Positions 12,331 through 64,000 of a DNA stretch of 64,000 bases are shown here, in pieces. Position numbers and translations under genes: made by a program. Each line of letters begins with the position of its first letter. The stretch's first letter is position 1. This stretch comes from Doris montereyensis (taxonomy: Eukaryota; Mollusca; Gastropoda; Nudibranchia; Dorididae). Under the pieces are notes generated by a model. That model was not told where the DNA came from, searched no databases, and saw nothing but the letters and a program-made list of their open reading frames with translations. The DNA is taken from NCBI GenBank assembly GCA_037039925.1, contig JAXRKP010000556.1, positions 47,501 through 111,500 of the forward strand. The letters are read 5' to 3'.

Positions 12331-12555
12331 TAGCATCAAATAAGTCACGTAGAACGATAATATTCTTACGTTATGTAAATTTAATGACGATAAACAATAA
12401 CATGGAATATCATGGTTATCATGAAGAGATTGAGGTCGTGGACGTTAATCTTGTCATTCAGTAGCAGTGCCGTTTTGTGTCAACCTCAGTCACTAGTTCA
12501 AGTCAGTCCTAGCAGTTCCAAAAGGTCAACAAGGGATGTAACTCATGTCGCTACA
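12331..12555 (-). repeat. 5' LTR of the gypsy element
   Basis: 225 bp and the partner of 7873-8097, with two mismatches. In element orientation it precedes the primer-binding site. Confidence 0.93.
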
Positions 12556-12911
12556 ATATCATTGATACACTATTCACAAATGAAAAGTTTAGGCATGATG
12601 TTCTGTACCCATAATTTCTATAGTTTGGAGTTGTAAGATTGTACTTAAAAGGTTAAAACTTGGCTGAATCAAAAAGAAGAAGAAAAAAAACCCAACAAAA
12701 TGTTTAGCGTTGATTTAATTAATTGACAAAACATCTTTCTTAACATTTTTTTTATTAAAATAGATGCTGTTACTGAAGAGAATTAAGATTCATTAACTTA
12801 CAAATATCTTGCCCAATAATGTTAGTCAAGTATTTAGGAAGGAAATTATTCCTGACAATATTCTAGATTTTTTATTTTATATAAATAGTTTTCAGCTTTT
12901 CAGTTGGCAAA
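12556..12911 (+). other. Upstream flank of CCDC57
   Basis: AT-rich sequence before the start codon. A ctttcag-like acceptor (cagcttttcag, ending near 12901-12903) just upstream of the ATG suggests that the coding start lies in an internal exon and that a 5' untranslated exon lies further upstream. No promoter was recognised; the gypsy element ends only 356 bp upstream. Confidence 0.4.
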
Positions 12912-36964
<24,053 letters not shown>

Positions 36965-37306
36965 TTCTTTTGAAATTTATTTTCTCTGTCTGTTAAATGA
37001 TTGATGTAGATATAGATTACTTAACTGCAGTCAAGTAGAAAAAATATTAACTTGATTGTAATGAATGAAGATGAAAAGTTGAGTGAATACTGTATAAGAA
37101 GAGAGTAAGCAAGTTCGTTGTTTATTTAATTTACTATGTTTATAATTGTTTCTACTATAATGCTTTTTCACACCAAATGGCCATGTAAACATTTCTTGAT
37201 AAAGGACAAACAAACAACTCATCCTGTTGTGGGATTGGTTCAAACGAGATGCCGAGCACATGGTCCTCAGTTTAAGCCACTTAACATGGATGATGAATTT
37301 ATGTGA

Positions 37307-37312
37307 AATAAA
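37307..37312 (+). promoter_or_regulatory. Possible CCDC57 polyadenylation signal
   Basis: An aataaa hexamer about 340 bp after the predicted stop. Other AT-rich candidates exist, so this is tentative. Confidence 0.3.
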
Positions 37313-37514
37313 TTTTTTAAATTTTCTGGCCATTCTGGTAAATGCCTCATATTTTCATTAACTTTTTACAACCACATTTCTTGGAGTCTGTGCTATTAAC
37401 TTAAGGTTACTAAAAATAAAAAGACAGCCAACCCTCAAATATGTACTTTGGAAGGTGAATACCGACTTATCGATTCTGAGCCAAAAAAAATTTCATACTA
37501 AATACGTTTTTTTG

Positions 37515-38290
37515 TACAGAGCAGCTATGCATATAGGAAGTTCAAGAGAAGAATGTTATGAAATAGCACGGAACATTAGGATTTGGTGAACGGGGAAAGA
37601 CATTTGGCTTACAGCAGTCTTCTTACCAGGTGTTAAAAATAGAGAACCTGATGTTGAATCTAGGCTAGAAAGAATGGAGACAGAATGGTTATTAGATAAA
37701 ACAATATTCAACAAGATATATGGCCTTTATGGGCCTTTTGTCGTAGACAGGTTTTGCATCTTGTTTAAACTTTAAAAATTGACTTATGTGTCTTGGAAAC
37801 CAGACCCATATGCCTGGGTGATCGATAGATTCACTTTGCGCTGGTCAACTCTGTATTGTTACATCTTCGACAGCTTCAATTTCATTCCATGTGTATTACA
37901 AAAGATAGAGCAGGAGGAAGTTAGATGCATATTGATAACACCAGTAGGGCACCAAACATGGATGAACAAAGTAGTGTCACTTCTCTTCCAATACTCTCGA
38001 CTTCTACCTAAAAACAAACGCCTTCTACTATTACAACACACTCTGCGACCAGGGGAAAGACATCCCATGTTGTCAAAGACAAGACTGGCATAGTGGCAAT
38101 ACATTGTATTTCCCTTATCTGGGATACACTCAGAGAACGAATGAAGCCTTTCTTAAAGGCTTGTTCCATCATTATGCACTCATGGCAGGGGCCACACAAC
38201 TGTAGTATGTGCAGTATTTCTCAAATGTTGGATTGGATTTGCAGATATAAAAAAATTTGTCAAATTCTACCCACTTGGTAGAATTTACAA
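37515..38290 (+). mobile_element. DIRS-like retroelement fragment (RNase H and downstream)
   Basis: Broken plus-strand frames read LTAVFLPGVKNREPD, then ESRLERMETEWLLD, then FNKIYGLYGPFVVDRF, then YVSWKPDPYAW. These are followed by the FxxxxCVLQKIEQE...ILITPVGHQTW block and LLPKNKRLLLL. This order (RNase H end, SWKPDP, then a W/P-rich block) is typical of the RT/RNase H proteins of tyrosine-recombinase (DIRS-type) elements of invertebrates. No recombinase or terminal repeats were found here. Confidence 0.7.
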
Positions 38291-39370
38291 AAAATCTTGC
38301 CCACAAAATTTAAATCATACTAGTATTAACAGCCAGAACCACAGTTTCAGCTTTATCTCCAGTTAGAGCTATTTATATTAGATGAAGATGTTCTTCTGAT
38401 GAGTTGGAAAAAATATAGGACATGATAAAATAGAAAATTTTTTGACTTGTCTTAAGGTTGAGGAGACATTTAATAATTTGATAGAAAATTTAATATTTGA
38501 AAACAGGCTTTACACTAAATTACTTTTTATGAATGTGAATCAAAATGTAAAACTACAGGGTGTTTAACTTGTTTAGGGTATTCGATTAGACCTCACAAGA
38601 TTGTCCGTGGTGACTCTTTTGTGTCTCAGTATTTCCTCAATGCAAAAGTCCCACAGAATGTGAGACTGTGCATCAATGTAATTCAGTCAGTACAAGCAAA
38701 GAAAATAGATAATAATAGATTAATCTTGTTAAGCGGCAGTCAATAAGTTATAACATAGGTACATGTAGAATGTTCTGTACTACTACCTTTATTATTTCTA
38801 AAAAAATTTTTTATTATCATTACTGATGGTCATTCTGCTTCTCCTTTTCTTATGATTATAATAATCATTACCACAAATGTATTGCAAGCATTATTATTAA
38901 TATTATTAGAATGATTATCAGCAAGAGTAGAAATGGTAGGAGTAGTAGTAGTTATACTGCTTTTGTAAATAGCATTACCATTTATGAAAGAATGTTGTGG
39001 GGTGCTCACTGCCCTCTTATTTTACCATAATAAACTAAGGGATTCGGGCTTCACGCAAAGAGTTGCCACCTATCTGTTACTGAAACAAGAGCAGATAATT
39101 TCACACGCTAAACCCCCTCCCATTACAATGTTGACAAATTTGCTTCAGCTGTACTTCAGTTCAAAGCGTAAAGTCTATATACGCAAGTGCATGGCACTGC
39201 AATACATACCAAATGGCGATTTTGTATAAATGTTTCTTCAATTCAAAACACAAACTGCTTCTATATATGTATATGGCACTGTACCAAATCAACAAGACAG
39301 ATGCTTTGAAGTCTTGTTTGGACCAATCCCACCACAGGATGAGTCAAGGTTAATAAAACAGGCGAACTTA
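38291..39370. other. Intergenic AT-rich DNA after the DIRS fragment
   Basis: Imperfect short repeats (AAT/ATT runs near 38890-38960). An 81-codon frame at 38984-39229 has no recognised features. Confidence 0.4.
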
Positions 39371-39576
39371 CTTGTAAGTGGTGTTTGATTGGGACTCCAC
39401 CGAGCCCTTGTAGTGGGTTGGGTACAAACACCTTCCATGTCTTATCTTCTTTCCCTTCCTATGTATGTTTTCGGTCATCTGTCTTATTTTCACGTTAAAC
39501 CCAGATGGTCTCTTGCTTGGCATCTTGTACGTACCCCAACCCACTCCACGAGTCCTAATCAAACATTACGTACAAG
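39371..39576. mobile_element. Candidate MITE with about 30-bp terminal inverted repeats
   Basis: The left end cttgtaagtggtgtttgatt followed by gggactccac, and the right end gtcctaatcaaacattacg followed by tacaag, are imperfect inverted repeats. A second inner inverted pair (gtgggttgggtac / gtaccccaacccac) extends the match. The 206-bp unit has no coding role. Target duplication is not clear. Confidence 0.65.
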
Positions 39577-40009
39577 TTTGTTTGAAATGAAAGTTTGATT
39601 TATTAATTACGTCTTTATTTTTCTTTCGAATGATTGCATGAATGAAATAATAATAAAAACAAATATTGATCACTCTCATGTCTTTTGATCCTAAACCACA
39701 CAATGCATAACAGTTTTTTTGAGAGAATGAGTTTGATTTGGATGATCATGAGTGAGTCTTGTTTTTTCTTTGTATACTCCTTGCATTTTGTAAAGTTGTT
39801 TTACTTAAAAATCTAAGTTTATCTCCATCAACAATAACGGATAACATTGGCTTCTGCAGTGACAGTATGACCCATAAAATTCCATGCATATAAGACCTCC
39901 AACTTCATTGTCCATTCATCTTGCATAGGACTGCAAGTGAGCAAAGGACAAGGAAAAAATGAAGATGGGGTTAACCCCCCCCTCCCCCTAAAAAAAAGAA
40001 AACATTTGC
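39577..40009. other. Intergenic AT-rich DNA
   Basis: Nothing recognised apart from a C-rich run near 39977. Confidence 0.35.
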
Positions 40010-40200
40010 TTACTCATGCCTGGATTCAAACCCCAAAACTGACTTGAATGCATGCACTATGTCCAAGGATTTTTGTTAGTTTCATTGAAATTCATCCTAT
40101 CCACTATCTGCAGTATCTCAGGAGATGGGGTTCTAACCCCCCCCCCCCCCCCCTAAAAAGAAGATCTCAGGGTGAATTAAGAGCAAATAACAGGAATGAA
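40010..40200 (-). mobile_element. tRNA-headed SINE (family 4), decayed
   Basis: The minus strand has a box B-like gggtttgaatccagg (about 40020-40034) and the body block near 40080-40130 (ttcatcctatccactatctgcagt...tctcagg) shared with 6165-6190, 51705 and 61170. It contains a poly-C run at 40137-40153. Confidence 0.5.
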
Positions 40201-41261
40201 AATAAGTGAGTAAAAGAGAGAAAGGAGAGACAAATTATGGACCTACCAGCAGCGTTCACCAACTGCCCATCTTTCTCAGGATATAGTGGTCACATTTGTT
40301 TTTAGTCTCAAGGATTTTCAATGAGAATAGTAGAAAACGGTGGGGAATTTAACTGCATCTGATTTGAAAGGGAGCACTAGAGATCTAGCTGATTCTAGTC
40401 TGAACTACGGCTAAATCAAAGGAAAATGTATTATCAAGAGAACTATGTATGGACAATTAATTGAATGATGTCACATTACATTTATATCCCTCAGTGAATG
40501 AATACAAATTTATTCCAGTAGATTGTTCCGTAGAAATTTGGACATAGTGAAAGTAAAGTGTTGATCAGGACACCCCCTACCATAGAGATTCAACTTCAAC
40601 ACACAAAAACTACTAAAAAAAAAGGAATTTGGGAACAGATCATAGTTGCAACACACCACACTTGGAGTGACATAATTTTATAAATAATTTCAGATTGTAG
40701 ATCTGCAAGATTTTGTTTGAAAAAACAAAAACAAGTCGACTTATATTACGTCTTTCGAATCAGGTTATAAACAAACATTTCAAACTTATACAGTGAGAAT
40801 GCAACTATAAATCCTTTATTTACACTGATACATTTGAATAAAATTCCACTTGGTGTACTTTAATATTTGTAAATATAAAATTCAATTTTAAAAAAAATTG
40901 TTGAACATTAAGATGGAATGTACATATTGTATTTGAAGAATATATATATATATTTTTTTATTTTTTATAATTACAAAATAGCTTGTTCAGGAAGGGTATT
41001 CACATAATTAGGTAAATTAATTATAACTGCAACAGTCTTGACAAAATGGAATGTTGATATTGATATATCAAAAATGATAAATATAATACAAAATAGAAAG
41101 AATCTATAGTACAACACTTCATTTAAAATGGAATGATATAGAATACATACTGTAACACAGTGGTGTATAAACTACATTGCCTTTCTCTGTAAACTAAACT
41201 TTGCACATAAAATACATAACACGTTGTGCAGACCTATATTAAGTATACAAAAAGTCAAATA
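40201..41261. other. Intergenic AT-rich DNA
   Basis: No recognisable gene or repeat. Confidence 0.4.
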
Positions 41262-41503
41262 TCTTTCAAGGTCGTCACAGCTCATAGAGCCGAAAAACTA
41301 TTCTTGTTTTATAGCGTAAAATAGAAATAGGTGATAATAATCACCACTTAATCTGATGCTGGTTTTTACTCTCAAGCTAGTGCTTGTACCCATTTACACC
41401 TGGGTCGAGTGGTTTCGAGAACGCAATGTCACACGTAGCTTTGGCTGGGATCCCATGATCGCAAGCCCTGTAGCCTAATCACTCGGCCACCGACACCACT
41501 GTC
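41262..41503 (-). mobile_element. SINE (family 2), tRNA-Leu-like head
   Basis: The minus strand starts gtggtgtcggtggccgagtg, a tRNA-Leu/Ser-like box A, followed by a box B-like region and the family body. Same orientation as the copies at 44333, 50238 and 54681. Confidence 0.75.
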
Positions 41504-41644
41504 TCCTATATTACTTATTATATAACATATCAGAATGGGGCATGAGTGCACTAGCAGAATGGACTGATGGAAACGGCGATCCAAACTTGCTTCCTGATAT
41601 TTCTCGTTTATAGGGTAATGCAGCTTCATAGACAGTTTGTGGTT

Positions 41645-41930
41645 AAATCATGAGTGTTGACAGCAGCATTCAAGACTTGAGTTACAGCAGCACTCAAGAC
41701 TTGAGTTACAGCAACACTGAAGAATTGAGTTACAGCAGCACTCAAGACTTGAGTTACAGCAACACTGAAGAATTGAGTTACAGCAGCACTCAAGACTTGC
41801 TTACAGCAACACTGAAGAATTGAGTTACAGCAACACTGAAGAATTGAGTTACAGCAACACTGAAGAATTGAGTTACAGCAGCACTCAAGACTTGAGTTAC
41901 CAGTAACAGTCAAAATTGAGTTAGTCAGTT
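41645..41930. repeat. 24-bp minisatellite with two alternating unit types
   Basis: About eleven units of gttacagca(g/a)cact... . Type A contains cagcactcaagacttga and type B contains caacactgaagaattga. The order is roughly A A B A B A B B B A plus a divergent last unit. Because 24 is a multiple of three, a 95-codon minus-strand frame stays open across it. Confidence 0.93.
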
Positions 41931-44332
41931 ATTATTTAAAAAAAAAAAAAATTAGCTCAGCAGAAAAGTTTCACTTCAATTAAGTTAAAACAAACAATTA
42001 ATTGTCACTTATATGTAGTGTTATATTTAATTTGAACGCCATTTTTGGCACAAAGATCTGGCCAGGCCTGAAGATAGCCTGCTGGCTGTATCACTAGTAT
42101 CGGTGCAAAAGGTATGCAGTGTGCGTAAGTGCGTGTGTGTGTGCATGTGTATGTATCAGTGAGAGGAACTTGTGAATGTTTTTTTTTATTTGCTGGAATT
42201 TATCCCATCCATCATATGTGATAATTTCACGGTAGTTTGGGAGTAAACGGTAGGATGAAAGAGCAAAAAGAGAAAAGTAAGACTTAGCAGTAGCACCCAT
42301 CAAATGATCAAGCACACCCATGAACTGATGAAGGTGGCAACTGCTAGATGTTAGTTAAGTTACATACACATGTGACACACACATTACTTTCATACCTGAC
42401 ATATAAGTTCATTTACTCACTAGGAAATAACAGGAGCTGCCAAAATAATACAAGAAACATGAGCAAAGGATGATAAGTTGATAATCAGTACAAAATAAAT
42501 ACAATTCTCTGAGATCAAATTACTCAAATGAAAATTAAGTGCATTCTAGAATAATTGTTGATAATAGGTAAATTTGCATACAGGGCTGCGGGGGAAAATA
42601 CATTTCATCAACTAAAATGCTTCCCTCTCGCTTTCAATGTCTTAATCATTCATGTCATTTTATAAAATAAACATAATTAACTCGCAAGGTTTAGTTTTAT
42701 CTCAGAAAAAATCAAAACCCTACCATAATTGGCACATGGGTCATTCTTCATAAATTTGTTCAAATCTCAAAGCAAGTTTTGCATATATTTTTTTATATAC
42801 ATAATATTATACATGAATAACAGAAGCAATCTCGATAAAAAAAACAATAGTGTCACATATGCAATTTACTTCATGATTATGAACAACTTTGCCTTGGTAG
42901 TTCCACTTCTTATAACGAATGTGGATACAAAAATAATGCCTTAAATAAAGCACTTTTGAAAAAAAAAGCTATCAAATATAAATAAAAACCTCAACATGAG
43001 TCTAAAAAAAGCTGACAGTAATTTCGATTGATTATTACATTTTCCATCATTTATAAAATAACTTTAGACAATTTAGAGGCATTTAATTAACAATATCCCT
43101 TCTTAGTTTAATATCTAAAAATGATCAATGTAAGTTCATTCTATTTTCTTTTCTCCTCCTTGATAAAGTCAAGTGGTATATGTCACCAGTGTTGTTACTC
43201 CTTATTTCCATCTTCCTTTCTCTGCAAATAACGTCCGGTCAGTATTTGAATTTACAATACAGATGAATGAAATGTGTAATCTTTAGAAGAAACTGATCAA
43301 TAATCTCATTCAATTTCTTGAGCAATTTTTGTGTATCTTTGTTTCGTTTGATTCTCTACACAAAAAAATAAATGAAACCCTTAAAATCACTATGTATGAC
43401 AATGACATAATTATACACAAGTTTTATATTCATCTTTTGAAGTCTTTTTGTTTTCAGCATTATTGAAATTTCGTTCACGCCTTTTACTCCTCAGCAACCG
43501 CTCGTATTTTTTTTCAAGTGGGTTGAGTGGAGAACTACATGTTAAAAAAGGTTTATACTTCTTGTTAATAGGGGAGGTTTTTCCTGGAATAGATGGTATC
43601 TAAAATATTACTCTTCTTGAGCTTTCACTTTGATATGGGAGAAAAAACCCATTAAATACAAGTGATGTGGTTATATAGCCCTCAATAACACGTAGTTATA
43701 CAACGATTTTTGAAGTCTTGAACAAGTACAGCACGAGTACTCAAGAATGGACAAAGAGAACAATATAATAGTAATAGCGAAGAATCGATACACCACTCAT
43801 GATAACATGAATCCTGGATAGGCACGACATCCGGGTATTGGCCGATTAAAAACAAAATGTGCACGCTGAATGTACGGAACAATGCTGTCCGTTCAATGAT
43901 GAAGTTGTATTACAAAAAATCCAAACGGGCCAATGGAAAATTGAAATTTCTTAAAAAAACTCAGAGGATTCCAATTAAATCGGGATAAACGGCAGGGCTG
44001 TTATACCACATTCCATCTATTAATAGCACTGGGTGCATGAAAATGGAAGAGTTACTATTAGGGGTGAAATAAGTTAAATATTGATCGCTGAGACAAGTGA
44101 GACATGTTGTGATATCACATAATCTATGTCTTGACTAACGAGGCAGGATATCACGTCATCTTAGCCAACCATCGCATGTGCATGGTGTAGGCTTAAGTTA
44201 AGCCGAGAGGTCTAGATCTACATCTCTAACTTTCACTACATTACAACAAAGGCAACTAGACATTCTTTTGTCATAATTTAACTGAATGAAGTGTAATATC
44301 GTGCTAGTTGTGTGAGAGTTTATATAACGTAA
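41931..44332. other. Intergenic AT-rich DNA
   Basis: It contains a short GT/TG run near 42115-42155 and a weak family 4 SINE body match near 42190-42235. No gene was recognised; short open frames lack conserved features. Confidence 0.4.
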
Positions 44333-44625
44333 CAGTAAAGTTCCTTCAAGGCCACTATGACCCTTGAGTTTATCCCTGTTTCTGTAGTGTAACGCAGAAC
44401 AGGTGGTGATGATCCCTTCCTTGACAAGGTGTCATTTGACGCAGGTTTTTACTTCCAAGCTAGTGCTCGCACCCATTTTCACCAGGGTCGAGTGGGAGAA
44501 TGCGCGTTAAGTGTCTGTCCCAAGAAACACAACGTCGGGCCCAGTTTTGCTAGGATTCAAACACGGAACCTCATGATCCCAAGTTCGGCAGCCTAACCAC
44601 TCGGCCACTGATGCCACTCACAGTG
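44333..44625 (-). mobile_element. SINE (family 2), full-length copy
   Basis: Best copy. On the minus strand the head has box A gtggccgagtggttaggct (44590-44608) and box B gtttgaatcc (44553-44562), then a body of about 210 bp ending ttgaaggaactttac. The head resembles tRNA-Leu, but there is no mature tRNA fold. Confidence 0.85.
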
Positions 44626-45978
44626 AGCATAATGTAACAGCACACAGTAATATCATGAACTGATGGGAAATATCTTGAAGAAGGTGGAGGAAGAAGATTA
44701 GTGATAATTGAGCTAGGATGGGGAAAAAGCAAGGGGCCGATTTGTTAGAAGAGGTGCGACTCATGGAAAGTGTATAGTACATATTTATGTATACATATTT
44801 TCATACATATATATATGTTCATCCTAGGATATCTTGTCATACATTTTATTGAGATGATGAAAATCAAACATAAGCGTCATAAAAATTCAATACAGCAAAG
44901 ATATTAAAATGTTTCTAGGTATAATAAAACAGCAGTGTCATATCAAAATATGATAAAAACAAAAAGTGTAAAGAAATTTCAACAACATATTTTAGAAGAA
45001 GGAACAAAATATGAAATATCTACACAATTCTCTTCCTACAATTTTCCAAAAAAATAATTTCAACAAACAATTCTTTCCATTCTATTTCATAAAAAGTTTA
45101 AAGCTTATTCCACAAAAAGACAACAATACAATTCCGAATTAAAATAACTTGAGAAACAGCATTACATCATTGCTCTTTTAGTTCCCTTCATGACATATCT
45201 GCCAATTGACCCTGGGACCTATGTCAATTGTTGACTGACCGCATCTTATTTACAGCATGCTTGTTTGATTGCCTAATTAATATAATTAATGCTCGATTAG
45301 AACATCATCTTCATCAACTCGTGGATGAAATCAAGAAATGAAGGCAGGGTATGGAGCATCACAATTGATAAGTGATTAAAAATGGTGCGCATTTTGTGTA
45401 ATTCAGTTGGCGCACATCAGGAACAGTAACAGCAATTGAGGAAGGTGGACTCATAGGTAGCTCAAAGAATTTTTTTAATTTCCTCCAGACCTCCCAAACC
45501 CAGAAGTGCTCAGGACGCAAAATTTGATGATGTTAAAACTAAACGTGAATTTTATCTATATTGTCTCTAGGTGTGGGGGATTCAATTTTATTACGTACGC
45601 AGCTCCAGCTTATTTACCAGTCCAGGCAAATTTATCATGGCCTTCTTGTTGACTCACTTGCAAAATGGGTAGCTAGATCTATTCAGACTTGGCAAAAGTA
45701 AAACCACATAATATCATAAGCCTGGTAAAAATTGCAACTCGACTCCGGACTATATTATGCCAAGCAATGGTATCTTACCTAATTATTTTACACCAAGTTT
45801 ATTTGACACCGAGTCAAGACCAATAAGTAGAGATTCTTTTTCAATCGTAAGTAAAGTAAGTTCCATACTCAGAGTTGAGCACAGGGTAACCAGCAGAGTG
45901 TAGTCACATTACCAACTGAGCAACCAGCCCCTCATTTTCAATCTAAAAGAAATATGAAAAAAAATATATACAAAAATG
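44626..45978. other. Downstream flank (possible 3' UTR) of the fasciclin gene
   Basis: AT-rich. It contains a tRNA-like fragment at about 45880-45932 (minus strand ggggctggttgctcagttgg), probably the head of another SINE. The minus-strand 3' UTR should begin here; aataaa hexamers on that strand occur near 44843, but none is decisive. Confidence 0.35.

Positions 45979-64000
<18,022 letters not shown>

Larger units (their letters stand above)
7873..12555 (-). mobile_element. Ty3/gypsy LTR retrotransposon, nearly full length
   Basis: Two 225-bp LTRs differ at only two positions. In minus orientation the order is LTR, primer-binding site, gag, protease, reverse transcriptase, RNase H, integrase, polypurine tract, LTR, as in Ty3/gypsy elements (Metaviridae). 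LTRs start TGTAGCGACA and end ...GATGCTA. Flanks suggest a short atat target duplication, but this is weak. Reading frames shift several times at short homopolymers (for example near 11840, 10230 and 9190), and the first catalytic Asp of the RT is Asn. The insertion looks recent, but this copy is not obviously competent. Confidence 0.93.

Noticed and set aside
41626..41913. 95-codon minus-strand frame of repeated octapeptides
   Set aside because: Open only because the 24-bp minisatellite unit is divisible by three. There is no start context and no neighbouring exon signals.
44553..44608. Functional tRNA-Leu gene
   Set aside because: A and B boxes are present, but the region continues into a shared SINE body and lacks a proper tRNA fold and terminator. 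The same holds for the tRNA-like sequences near 6250, 29700, 32930, 49560, 53150 and 59820.

Overview
The window is animal nuclear DNA. It has spliced genes with GT-AG introns, AT-rich non-coding sequence, very long GA/CT microsatellites, several tRNA-headed SINE families, non-LTR and LTR retroelements and small inverted-repeat elements. Repeat content plus the two host genes suggest a lophotrochozoan, most likely a mollusc; this is inference. I see nothing bacterial, no CRISPR array and no convincing functional tRNA or rRNA gene.

Layout. Positions 1-5230 hold decayed copies of one RTE-like LINE, two of them head to tail on the minus strand, each preceded by a three-unit tandem repeat, plus two large CT/GA microsatellites. 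Positions 7873-12555 hold a young Ty3/gypsy element on the minus strand with 225-bp LTRs. Positions 12912-36964 hold a 21-exon plus-strand gene that I identify as CCDC57, a centrosome/centriolar-satellite coiled-coil protein. Its introns carry a 4.5-kb I-clade LINE with a 15-bp target duplication inside a SINE, another RTE copy, several SINEs, a MITE candidate and the 3' end of a CR1/L2-type LINE. Positions 36965-45978 are intergenic, with a DIRS-like fragment, a second MITE candidate, SINEs and a 24-bp minisatellite. From 45979 to the right edge runs a minus-strand gene for a fasciclin (FAS1-domain) adhesion protein with a C-terminal GPI-type signal. Ten exons are seen (three FAS1 domains) and the 5' end lies outside the window. 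Its introns hold SINEs, another RTE copy, a 5S-like repeat, two GA/CT microsatellites and a 1.14-kb pogo/Tigger-like element with TA target duplication.

The two host genes are convergent and have no evident functional link. The most important technical observation is that CCDC57, the fasciclin gene and the gypsy element are all interrupted by isolated one-base indels, often in short homopolymers, while splice sites and codons are otherwise well preserved. Correcting six such sites in CCDC57 gives an in-frame 1,047-residue protein. This looks more like uncorrected long-read assembly error than pseudogene decay. I found no clearly new biological system. The best leads are possible micro-exons in the fasciclin gene, the tandem array in front of the RTE-like element, the SINE/LINE nesting, and the 5S-like and nuclease-like repeat near 57 kb.
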